NCBI GenBank assembly: GCA_900323505.1
Contig: OOIN01000021.1
Span: 496,001 to 560,000, forward strand
DNA: 64,000 nucleotides
From: Ustilago trichophora
Lineage: Eukaryota > Basidiomycota > Ustilaginomycetes > Ustilaginales > Ustilaginaceae
Direction: 5' to 3'
Both the position numbers and the translations under genes were made by a program. The notes below the pieces were generated by a model, which was not told the DNA's origin, made no database searches, and worked only from the letters and a program-made list of their open reading frames with translations. Positions 40,424 to 50,012 of this stretch are shown here, piece by piece; within the stretch, counting starts at the first letter, position 1, and every line of letters starts with the position of its first letter.

Positions 40424-42301
40424 ATGGCGCCCGCCGACCAGATCAACACCGAATCGCCTTACTACCAGGAAAAAGCCTCGTCGTCCGGTGACGAAGTCAA
40501 AGCATACGACAATGTCCACGATGGCGTAGCCAAAGATTCCTCCTTCGAGGCTGAAAAGCCCGCCGAGGAGCGTCAGCTCCACCGTGCGCTCAAGGGTCGT
40601 CAGATTTCCATGATTGCCATCGGTGGTGCTCTTGGAACAGGTCTCATCATCGGTACTGGTACAGGTCTCGCCAACGGTGGTCCAGCCTCTATTTTGATCT
40701 CGTACTCGGTTATGGGTTTCTGCTGTGCCGCTGTCATGTCTGCCCTCGGTGAGATGTCGACTTACATGCCTCACCCTCGTGGATTCGCCGGTCATGCCAC
40801 TCGCTTCGTCTCTGACGAATTCGGTGTCGCTACCGGTTACAACTACCTCTTCAAGTACCTTGTGGTCACAGCGAACAACATTAACGCTGCCGCTTTAGTT
40901 ATCCGCTACTGGAATGCTGACCTTTCGGGAGGCATCTGGATCGCCATTGTCACGGTTCTCATCATTGCGCTTAACTTTGGTGGTCCCAAGTGGTTCGGAG
41001 AGGTCGAATTCTGGCTCTCGCTCGTCAAGATCATCACGATGACCGGTTTGATCCTGTTGCTGCTCATCATCGACTTGGGAGGATCGCCGACCAAGGACAG
41101 GATCGGTTTCCGCAACTTCCAGGACGGTCTCGCTTTCCGTGCTTACCCCGGGACTTCGGGATCCAAGGGAATGTTCCTGGGATTCTGGTCTACGATGGTA
41201 ACAGCCCTTTTCGCATATACAGGCTCGTATACATCCCCTTATCCGTCCCTTGCGATCGTTCCTTCTGGTCCTCAGAGGGTCGATCGTGAGGTCTATATAT
41301 ATATCGTCGAGATGGTAAACTGACCTCATCTTATCTTATCTGCGCCTTTTTCTTTCGTTCGTTGGTGGGCATAAACAGGAACCGAGCTGGTGGGTGTTAC
41401 CGTTGGAGAAGCCGCCAACCCACGTAAGAGCGTTCCGTCTGCCATCAAGAAGACTTTCTTCCGTATTGCCTTTTTCTACATTCTCGGCGCTTTGCTCGTC
41501 GGAATGGTCGTCCCATCCAATGCACCTCAACTTTTGGCCGCCAACAAGAAGGGTACCTCTGCCGCTGCTTCGCCTTTTGTTGTTGCTATCATCCGAGCAA
41601 AAATCCGCGTTTTGCCAGACATTATCAACGCTGCCATTCTCATCTTCTGCATTTCGGCCGCCAACTCGGACCAGTACATTGCCGCTCGTACCCTTTACGG
41701 TCTTGCGATTGATGGAAAAGCACCCAAGATCTTCCGTCGTGTTGACAAGCGCGGTGTGCCGTACGTAGCTCTCTCGGTCACGGCTTTGTTCTGCGGTTTG
41801 GCTTTCATCAACCTTGCCTCGGGTGGACCTCAGACTTTCTCTTACCTCGTAGCATCGGTGACAATGTTTGGCGGTTTGACTTGGATCTGCATCCTCATCT
41901 CCCACATTCGCTTTATGAAGGCTATGAAGGCTCAAGGAATGGCACGTTCGTCACTTCCCTGGCAGGCACCTTTGCAACCTTACTCTTCCTACATCGCCGT
42001 AGTCTTCACCGCCATCGTCGTATTCTTCAAAGGTTGGAACTCTTTCCTCTTCACTTTCAACTGGAGAACCTTCTTGACCAATTACATTGGTCTACCCATC
42101 TTCTTTATCATCCTTATCGGATGGAAACTTTGGCACAAGACAAAATTCATCCCCTCTACCGAAGTTGACCTCATCACGGACGTTCGAGAGTTTGACGAAC
42201 AGGACGAACTCATCTGGAAACAGGACGAGGAAAAGGCTGCTGCAGAGATCGCTAACGCTCCCTTGTACAAGAAGGCTTGGGTCTACGCCAAGAACTGGTA
42301 A
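40424..42301 (+). CDS. amino acid permease, Dip5-like (AAT family), one intron
   Basis: Exon 1 is 40424-41222 and exon 2 is 41379-42301, giving 573 residues. The first TM region carries the family signature ISMIAIGGALGTGLIIGTG, followed by ASILISYSVMGF and GYNYLFKYLVVTANNINAAA. The FKYLVVTANNINAAALVIRYW pattern is closest to the dicarboxylic amino acid permease Dip5 of yeast. Exon 2 starts inside the conserved block AYTGTELVGVTVGEA and holds the remaining TM helices. About 12 TM segments are expected, with a 70-residue N-terminal and a ~60-residue C-terminal cytosolic tail. The only junction that restores the conserved block is a 156-bp intron with GC at its 5' end and AG at its 3' end. The substrate is inferred, not shown. 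Confidence 0.92.
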
Positions 42302-42642
42302 TTTTGCATCAAGGAGCATGTTATTTTTTTTGCGCGTCAGTCACCCCGAGGAGCTTGGTTGTAGATTTCTCAGTAGAAAGAGAGAGAGAGAAAAAACATT
42401 GTCATTCATGAATAGGCAATGTAAGAGATTGCTAAGTCAGCTCGCTTGTTTCTGTCCGTCTGTGTTCGTGTGTCTGCGATGGCTGACGAAAAGATCTTCC
42501 TCGGAAGACCCAGACTAGCCACACTCGTCTTGTCGAAACATCACCTCTCGGACACAGACGACATCCACCAACGTCTCAGATGTGTTCGCATCAAAATCAA
42601 AACGATAAGATTGCGTCAAGGTTACTAATACAACATAAGTTC
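42302..42642. terminator. shared 3' flank between permease and zinc-finger gene
   Basis: 341 bp between convergent stop codons, with a T run at 42324-42331 and a short GA repeat at about 42379-42390. No gene seen. Confidence 0.45.
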
Positions 42643-44412
42643 TCAAGCAGCAGCGATCCCATGCCCAGCCGCAGCCGCCGCGGATTCATCATCGATAAAT
42701 GTGCCCCTAGCAGCCACCTCTTCCTCGACCACCTCGTGTCTCAACGCCTCCGCCTGCTCCCCTACCGTCATTGTCGTTGCTAGCTTGGGCGAAGCCGGAG
42801 GGGTGAAAATGGCATCTACGTCCTGACCCAGTTCGTAGACCAGCGTCTGTTCCAGTGCTGCGGTGCATTGGCGTGAGACGCGTTTCTGTTCGGCTTCCAA
42901 CGATTGCAGATGATCCCAAAGTCGAGCGTTTTCAGAGCGGATGTAGCGTAGTTTGGCTTTCTCAACGAGGTAGCGATTGCGTGCGGTGCGAATGGCCGAT
43001 TGAGCGGCTTCCATTCCAGTTTCTGCGGATTCGTCGGGGTCGTCGCCGCCAGCAGCGCCAAAACGCGATGATCGACGACGAGATCCATTGGCTGCGGAAG
43101 ATGCACGTGTGCTACGACGAGAACGTCGAAGTTCCGAAACGTCGGGCATTGAATCGCCCGAATCGCTGTCGTAGTCGTTTGCCCTGGCGCGCTTGACACC
43201 GGCGCTGGTGGAAGCAGATCCGTTGATCAAGTCATCCACGTCGGCACCATTGCGGTTGCGAGCCGTAGAAGCAGTCTCGCGAAGCTTCCTGCTACGTTCG
43301 CGCTCCCTCATATCTTTGGCCCACGTTCGGAGTGCACGACCGAGAACCGCTTCGGCACGTTTGGATTCCTCCGAGTCGCTCTCTGCGGGTGGGAGACGGT
43401 CTTGAATGCCTAACTCTTCGGCAGACATGGTGTAGAGGTTGGCATCTCCCATTGCGCCTTTAGTCAGGCCGAATTCGGATCCTTCGCCCTCGGCAAGTTC
43501 GAGCAGTTCGTCTCCGAGAGAATCACCTGTGGCACCGGCACCGGACTTGGCAGGCGTAGCTTCGGCGCCTCCTTCGGCAAGCATGGATGCATCTTCGTGT
43601 CCATCTTCCTGGGCGTTGGAAGAGGAAGCGGCGGCTTTGCGAGAACCGGCGGTGATGATGTTGTGATGTACGCGCATGTGCTTGCTGAGCGCATCGGAGC
43701 GGGTGAAGCTCTTGTCGCACTCTAGAGGTGACCAGTGAACATAAAGTGGAGTGTCAGCCAGTGTAACAATCAAAGCGTATCAATTCGTGATGCGTGGTGC
43801 TAACTTACCAGGTCTAGGACACGTGAAAGGCTTCTCTCCGGTATGACTTCTCAGATGGCTGAGTAGGGCGAATCTCGATGTCTGTGGTTTGCCCTTGCGA
43901 ATGCAGCCGGTCCATTCGCACATGTACTTGCTCTTGTGGATGCCGATATGCTCGTGATGCAAGTGGTCGATGAAAGGCTTTAAGCTGTTGAATGTCTCCC
44001 CGCAGTCGTTCCACTGGCAAGTCACTTCGGCGTCATTGTTGGTGGCAGCTTCTCTGACAGACTCGTCGGCCAGTTCGTCGCCTTCGGGAGAAGCAGAGCG
44101 GAGACGCTGCTGATTCGAGGATTGACCGCCATCTTCGGCTTCAGATGCGGAGGTGGAGATTTCGGACAGTGTTGGTGAAGGTGCGCGTGCGGGCATGTTG
44201 GCGATGGAAGGATTGGACTGCTTGGAGCGGATGGCGCCAGGTGGTGGTTTGTGCGGTGACGACGGAGGGTTGGAAATCCTACCGCCGCCGAGGGAGGATG
44301 ATGGTGATGGTGAGCGTTCGGGTGCAGTCGAAGAGCCAAGACGACGAGATGGTGTACCAGCAGCAGAGGAAGTGCCGGCCGCACCGTTGTCGACAACTTT
44401 TCTGCGAGGCAT
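42643..44412 (-). CDS. C2H2 zinc-finger protein, three fingers, one intron
   Basis: Exon 1 (43809-44412) and exon 2 (42643-43721) are joined by an 87-bp GTAAGT...CTAG intron, giving 560 residues. The fingers lie at ~130-225: CQWNDCGETFNSL, CEWTGCIRKGKPQTSRF...SHLRSH with the TGEKPF linker, and CPRPECDKSFTRSDALSKH. The intron falls inside finger 3, between its two cysteines, and splicing restores C-x4-C. The long first linker and the W in fingers 1-2 resemble the YY1/AEBP2/Iec1 group of chromatin-associated fingers; an Iec1-like INO80 subunit is one possibility. The N terminus is Ser/Pro-rich. The C terminus has a helical segment (YLVEKAKLRYIRSENARLWD) that may form a coiled coil. Confidence 0.85.
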
Positions 44413-45071
44413 TATCGAGCGATAGTCTGATAGCGTGCCAGCTGTGGGTATTCAACAGAACACTTGAAGCGGATGTGATCCGAAGCGAGCGTGGGAGCGA
44501 GTCTTTGTGGCTGAGTCGTGGTGATCAGAAGACATCCGATGTAGGCAACTCGCATGCAAACACTGCTTGCTGATTTTGATGCACGCGCCTCTTCTTGCAA
44601 CTTGATTTTGAGCCAAATAATGGCTTTTTGAGTGATTCCTCTTTGTGAAGAGATGGAGTGAGTCGAGTCGATATTTTCGAGATCCGAGATTCCTTGCAAC
44701 GCGACCAACCAAGGCTCCGCAAGAAGAAGAATTTCCACAGCATCCCAAGCCACCCAACCCATTTTCGGCTTTGGAGCAAAGAGTCGCTTCAACCCCGCAC
44801 GCCAATCACAGCGCACGAGCCGGCTTTGAATTCTTTCGCCCTTTCCTTCACTTCCAACCCTACTCTCCTCGTCCAAAGTCGACGGTGCAATCCCAGCATC
44901 GCACTCAGATCATTTGCTCAACCATATACCTGCTCAAGATCATCTCGGCAGTTCCGCCACGACAGACACAGTGCTAGCTACTGTGCATCCAGGGTTCAGC
45001 ATCTGTACCAGTACGTCTTGCTTTTTTGGTCACATCCCACCTCCTAGAGCCCACTCTGGACCTAGATCACA
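44413..45071. promoter_or_regulatory. bidirectional promoter region (zinc-finger gene / cab2)
   Basis: 659 bp between divergent start codons. The side next to cab2 is a C-rich leader. No TATA box or known operator recognised. Confidence 0.45.
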
Positions 45072-46217
45072 ATGTCGGACCCATCCGCATCCTCTTCCTC
45101 TTCCTCTTCCTCCTCACCGAAATGGTCAAGTGACCGGTTCTTCCAGACGCAATCCCCACCTTCCAACCTCTCCGAACTCTCCTCGGCAGCATCCGAATTC
45201 GTTCAGCGACACATCAAGGAAGGACGTCGCGTGGTCCTCGTCACGTCAGGAGGAACCACCGTTCCTTTGGAAAAGAATGTCGTACGATTCCTCGACAACT
45301 TTTCCGCCGGTACAAGAGGTGCCACCTCTGCCGAATACTTTCTCTCCGCCGGCTACGCAGTCATCTTTATGAGTCGACAGCATTCTCTGGCACCCTATAC
45401 TCGACACTATAGCCACACGACAAACCCGTTCTTAGACTTGCTGGCTGATCCGGCAACTCACGTTCACACAGACTCGGCTGCTTCAGAGTCGGGTGAAGAT
45501 GACATTACCGTGCTCAAACAGCACGTTGCTCATCTCCGACCCATTCTATCCGCATACCACCACGCAAGAACTTCCGGTCTGCTTCATACGGTCCCCTTTG
45601 TGACGGTCAATGACTACCTTTGGCTTCTACGAGAAATGTCGCGCGTTATGCAGCCACTTGGGCGAAATGGAATGTACTACCTCGCCGCCGCGGTCAGTGA
45701 CTTTTTCATCCCATCAACCAATGTTCCCGAGCACAAGATTCAATCGGGCAAAGGTTCGCTCGTCATTGAAATGGATCAAGTTCCCAAAGTTCTCAAACCC
45801 ATGGTCGAACAATGGGTTCCCGAAGGCTATCTGGTCAGTTTCAAACTCGAAACCGATCCGCAACTTCTCATCCCCAAAGCAGTCGGTGCTCTGCAGAGGT
45901 ACGGTCATCAGCTGGTAATCGGAAACGATCTCAACAGACGCAAATTCGAAGTCGTCTTTGTCGAACGCAAGTCGAGCAACGTCGCTCCTTCAACGCAAAG
46001 ACCGTCCGATGCGATCTCGGTGGATGGGGAAGACTTCACCGCCACTTGGATGCGTTTGGCCGCCGATGCGTCGGGCTCCACTTTGGGTACTGCAGAAGGT
46101 GGCGGAGGTAAAGGTGGGGAAAGGGAGCTGGAAGAAGATATCATCAGAGAACTGTGTAGCAGACACGAACAGTGGATTGCCAAATCGTCGTCTGCAGGCG
46201 CCGCTTCGAGGATCTAA
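45072..46217 (+). CDS. cab2: phosphopantothenate-cysteine ligase (PPCS)
   Basis: 381 codons, one exon. The enzyme joins 4'-phosphopantothenate and cysteine using a nucleotide, the second step of CoA synthesis, in the cytosol. After a Ser-rich start the conserved core begins at residue ~55: RRVVLVTSGGTTVPLE, NVVRFLDNFSAGTRGA (nucleotide-binding loop) and SAEYFLSAGYAVIFMSR. Later motifs include YLAAAVSDFFIP (~200), SFKLETDP (~258) and VIGNDLNRRK (~285). These match eukaryotic monofunctional PPCS, which is separate from the decarboxylase, unlike bacterial CoaBC. Length is normal (~310-390). Downstream neighbours are unrelated. Confidence 0.95.
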   Translation: MSDPSASSSSSSSSSPKWSSDRFFQTQSPPSNLSELSSAASEFVQRHIKEGRRVVLVTSGGTTVPLEKNVVRFLDNFSAGTRGATSAEYFLSAGYAVIFMSRQHSLAPYTRHYSHTTNPFLDLLADPATHVHTDSAASESGEDDITVLKQHVAHLRPILSAYHHARTSGLLHTVPFVTVNDYLWLLREMSRVMQPLGRNGMYYLAAAVSDFFIPSTNVPEHKIQSGKGSLVIEMDQVPKVLKPMVEQWVPEGYLVSFKLETDPQLLIPKAVGALQRYGHQLVIGNDLNRRKFEVVFVERKSSNVAPSTQRPSDAISVDGEDFTATWMRLAADASGSTLGTAEGGGGKGGERELEEDIIRELCSRHEQWIAKSSSAGAASRI

Positions 46218-46689
46218 GCACAGTTTTGACAAGGGTGATGATTTGTTTCCCTTTGTACCAATACAAATTCTCTCCTCTCAAAGTCTGCCGAATTGCTCTG
46301 CAAAGGCGCTCCGAAGAGAGCGATTCGACATGCTTGCCGGCAGCGGCAGGCTTGTAAAAAAAAACCTGTAACTGTGTAGAGCTGTGGATGGGACATTTTT
46401 GATGTCTGTGAATGCAGTTGACATCGTCTTCCTTGCCCTTTGGCAGCCAGGAAGCCCAGGCCGACGCCCTGCCAAATCTGCGACTGACCAATCCAGGCTG
46501 AACTGGCAAAGGGCCATTCTTTGGCTCTTGTCGAGATGGTCACTTTCGCTGTGGCCACTTGACTTGTGTGTGGTCAGCCCCGCCTCCAGCTTGCTATTTG
46601 GGTGGGAAAGCCCAAGACAACCTCGTCGTTAGAACCGTTCCCATCACCCAACCGTCAGAATTTCCCTTTCCCGCGCTTGATTCTCAACC

Positions 46690-46726
<37 letters not shown>

Positions 46727-47055
46727 ACCGTACACAGCGATGAAGCGAAATAAGAGACTTGCCCAAAGAAAGCCCTAGCACAGCATTCGATTTCGAAGTC
46801 CCAAACACAAGTGATACAGCAGAAAAAGGAAAGAAGCCCAGGTAGTGATACATGTAACTTAAAAGGCTGAATCTCTACCTCTCTTTTGGGAAAGGAGGAC
46901 GAGACATGAGCAAGGTCTTGAAGCTTGACAGCTTGGAGGGGATATATAAGGAGTGATTTATCGTACAAAAAGCAGTAAGTGACCCGTTCGTTGTTTACAG
47001 AAAGAGAGAAAGAGAGGGGAAAAGGTATATAAAAGCGGGGGGAAGCAGAGGGGTT
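46218..47055. other. convergent 3' intergenic region with poly-C tract
   Basis: 838 bp between the stop codons of cab2 (+) and the Whi5-like gene (-). It contains the 35-C tract and two TATATAA-like stretches (46941-46947, 47027-47033) with no gene behind them. No coding sequence supported. Confidence 0.55.
46692..46726. repeat. C35 homopolymer
   Basis: Thirty-five consecutive C on the + strand, the only long G/C homopolymer in the window. Its exact length may be a sequencing artefact. Confidence 0.9.
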
Positions 47056-48912
47056 TCAAGTGTGACGAGGGTCAAAGCGGAATCGGTTTGTCTTTGTTGG
47101 TGTGCGATGGGCGTGTCCTAGATACGCACTTGGTCCACCGGGAAAACGACCGGTGGAAGGGGGTTGAGGGCTGGGAGAGACGTTGACAAAATCGGCATAG
47201 TGGAAAGTTGTATCCCCACCGGGAGCTCCAGGAGCATTGGGCGGGGTGCTGGGGAAGAATGTGTTGCTGTCAAACGTTGCAGAGTTGTTGCGTGAGGGAA
47301 GGTGGGTTGAGGGAGGTGGTGTACGGGGTGAACGAGGCGTCGAGCGCAGGATGTACTCCTCAGCATTGGCCGCTGGCTTCGATGGCGTGGTCGGAGTGGA
47401 AGTGGAGGAGAGCGTGTCGGCGTCAAAGCCCAACCCTACCATCTCTGTAGCTTTGGCAAGCTTGCGGTTGGTTGGAGGTGGGGTCAACGGCGTAGTTGCC
47501 GAATTTGTGTGACGGGGAGGGACAGCACCAGCACTGGACTGGAGTCGACTTCGACGACCGCCAGAGTTGGACAGAGGGTCGCTGTTGAACGGATCCCAAA
47601 GCGACGTCTGAGCCGGCGTCGAGAGGATCCCATTGCTTCCGATTGACTCGGTATCGCCACTGAACCTCTTGATCGAAGATGGCGACGGTGACGAAGCAAG
47701 GAAGAGAAGGTAGTCTGCTGCTGCGCGATCCTCTCCTTCCTCCTGAACCTCCTTCTTGGGCGGCTCTTCTGCATGCAAGTCTGTGGGCAGCTTCCCCCAG
47801 CTGACGTTCCTCTTGTGTCCTCGCTTGGCAATAGGCTGAGCAAACGCGCCACTACCTCGTCGGATGGATGGGCTTGCAAGACCAAATCCCAACCCTGCAC
47901 CTTGCGAAGCTGCCGGTGGTGGCGTGTGTGGCCTATCGCTGCCCGAGCTCGAGTCAGAACCGCTGCTGGCAGCGTTCCTGGCCTCGGCGAGCGCTGCTAG
48001 AGTGTTGGCTACTCGGTCTCGTTCTGCTTGATCCTGCTCGACAGTTTGATGTTGGATAGCAAAGACATGTCTACCTGAAGCATGTCTCGAGCGAGGCGTC
48101 CTTGGTGTTGTCAAACCGAGGTCTTGTGCGAGGGATGATGCTGGATGACCGTTGGGGAGGAATCCGCTGCTCTGCATTCGTGCTCTCTTGGGTGTGGTCA
48201 GGAGATGGTGTGAAGTGGGATTGTGGCTAGCTTCCCTGCGTCGCTTTGATGGAGAACCTGTCGGCAAGGCGAAACTTTCTTCGGCGAGCTTTGCCTCGTG
48301 TGCGACCATTGCAGGTGTAGGGTTGTTGTGCCAGTCGAATCTGCCATTCTTTCTCTCTGGTGAACCGAGCTGCGGTGATGATGCGGCCTTGTCCAACAAC
48401 GATCGTGTTGACGCCGATGAAGAGTTGGACGGTCGTTTTGATGGTGTCGAGGTGGAAGCGAAAGACGTCGCCCTGCTCAGACTCTTTGAAGAGGAAGGAG
48501 TGGAGCGAAAGTCGGTGCCAAAGATGTCGAGATAGATCGACCTGGTAGATCGTGCTGATGATTGTGATGATGAGAGGAGAGATTCCCCTTGAGAGAGAGC
48601 TGGCGTGGTAGCTGGTGAAGAGGTGGATGCTTCTGGCTGGTTATTCTCGACAAGGCTAGGAGTGAGAGGTTTGACTGGTGCAGCAGGATTTGTAGGTGAA
48701 GAGGTGAGGTCGGAGAAGGATGCCTTGCCGACACCGTTCAACGCTTTGAAGGAAGCGAACTGTAGCCGAGTGCGCAGGGCATGTGCATATATCTCGACTT
48801 CGTGCCGCCTTGGTCTTGGACTGCTGGAAGAGGCCATGGTGGTGGTGGATGATGATGATGATGATGATGTACGTGTTGTATCGTGGTGGATGTCTATGGT
48901 AGAGCCAAGCAT
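47056..48912 (-). CDS. Whi5/Nrm1-like G1/S transcription repressor candidate
   Basis: 618 codons, one exon; a second ATG 25 codons in (48837) is an alternative start. Two short conserved pieces stand out in an otherwise Ser/Pro-rich disordered protein. The first, at ~45-58, is LRTRLQFASFKALNG, which fits the LxxRLxxAxxKV core of the Whi5/Nrm1 (GTB) motif that docks on SBF/MBF. The second, at ~392-405, is ADYLLFLASSPSPSS, resembling the LLFLATSPSP box I recall from fungal Whi5/Nrm1 homologues. Many SP/TP sites fit CDK control. A cluster of MluI cell-cycle boxes lies upstream, as expected for an MBF-regulated gene. The assignment is inferred from short motifs; overall similarity is expected to be low. 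Confidence 0.65.
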   Translation of the reverse strand: MLGSTIDIHHDTTRTSSSSSSSTTTMASSSSPRPRRHEVEIYAHALRTRLQFASFKALNGVGKASFSDLTSSPTNPAAPVKPLTPSLVENNQPEASTSSPATTPALSQGESLLSSSQSSARSTRSIYLDIFGTDFRSTPSSSKSLSRATSFASTSTPSKRPSNSSSASTRSLLDKAASSPQLGSPERKNGRFDWHNNPTPAMVAHEAKLAEESFALPTGSPSKRRREASHNPTSHHLLTTPKRARMQSSGFLPNGHPASSLAQDLGLTTPRTPRSRHASGRHVFAIQHQTVEQDQAERDRVANTLAALAEARNAASSGSDSSSGSDRPHTPPPAASQGAGLGFGLASPSIRRGSGAFAQPIAKRGHKRNVSWGKLPTDLHAEEPPKKEVQEEGEDRAAADYLLFLASSPSPSSIKRFSGDTESIGSNGILSTPAQTSLWDPFNSDPLSNSGGRRSRLQSSAGAVPPRHTNSATTPLTPPPTNRKLAKATEMVGLGFDADTLSSTSTPTTPSKPAANAEEYILRSTPRSPRTPPPSTHLPSRNNSATFDSNTFFPSTPPNAPGAPGGDTTFHYADFVNVSPSPQPPSTGRFPGGPSAYLGHAHRTPTKTNRFRFDPRHT

Positions 48913-50012
48913 GGGCCCACTAAATGACCGCAGTGATGATGGTGCGAGCCTGGGTGTCTTGGGACGAATGCGCTAAGTGTCGGTCCCAGTGTAGAGACGT
49001 GCAATGGTTGTGGTGGTGGTAGTAAGGGATGGCTTTGCGGAAGGATTAGGTGATGGACAGGTGATGCAGGGTCTGTGTGATATTAAGAGATGGTGGAGGT
49101 GATGATAGCGAGGGAAGCAAGGAGGGGGACAAACCAAAAGACGGAACGCGGATCCTCAAATAATGATGCCTGGCTGATTGGACCCAACTCTTTTCGTGGC
49201 AGCAGAGTGATGCGGATGCGGAATGTGCTGCATCCTATTGCCTGCCTTTGCATCCATCCCATCATACACCCAGAGAGAGAGAGAGAGAGGGAGGGAGAGA
49301 GCACAAGGAAAATTTGCCGAGTATCCAGTCGCACACAGAAAAGAAACTTTTTCTCCATCCACACTTTGTCTCTCTCTTTTGGCAGTCTGTCACTCTGTTC
49401 CTGTGCTGTCATCCTTTTTTTTTTTTCGTTTCATTTTTCATTTTTCATATTCTCTCGAATGCAAATGACGACGCGTCGTGTAAATGACCCTCACAGTGGC
49501 CAAGTGCCAACCATCAGAACGCGTGTGATCAATCAACGCGTCGCGCATCGGGACGGATCGCGTTCCAATGAAATCGACAACCACCAGCTTTTCTTGGCTC
49601 GGGAAGCCTGTCTCCCTAACCGAAGTCACAAATGTTTAGCTCTCCGCGATCTACGCGTCGTCTCAATCCACTCTCCCAACACTGCTACACTCTCGTTTGT
49701 CCCGAACAGTTGCTCAACAAGCGAGCGGCGCGATGGACATGTGCGTTCTTACTCCTGTCTCACCTCGCCTTGTTCGTGTCTTTTCGCTTCTTCAACCTCA
49801 AACAAGTGTGAATGGCAATGAGCTTGATAGATGTCGGTCTGACTCGTCAAAGATGATCTTACGGGTGCAAGTACATGAAATTTAGAAGTACATGGTGAGA
49901 GTTTGCTCTGCTTTTACGAAGCTTAATTCGGCACGAATTGATGCAACAGGCAGATGCGGAAAGAAATGTTCGAATTCGACATTCTTGCCTCGGCGACGCT
50001 TTTCTGCTCCTA
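48913..50012. other. upstream region of the Whi5/Nrm1-like gene
   Basis: 1.1 kb with no supported gene. It is bounded by the Whi5-like start and the 3' end of siz1, so its regulatory content should belong to the Whi5-like gene. It holds GA and T microsatellites (49271-49301, 49417-49426) and the ACGCGT cluster. The 243-codon + frame (49090-49821) runs through these repeats and was rejected. Confidence 0.55.
49471..49658. promoter_or_regulatory. cluster of four MluI cell-cycle boxes (ACGCGT)
   Basis: ACGCGT occurs at 49471-49476, 49519-49524, 49536-49541 and 49653-49658, about 560-750 bp upstream of the Whi5/Nrm1-like ATG. ACGCGT is the core bound by MBF (Mbp1/Swi6 or Res/Cdc10) in yeasts. 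Elsewhere in the window I noticed only scattered single copies. Confidence 0.65.

Noticed and set aside
49090..49821. 243-codon + frame upstream of the Whi5-like gene
   Set aside because: It runs through GA and T microsatellites, has no domain, and overlaps the ACGCGT promoter cluster.
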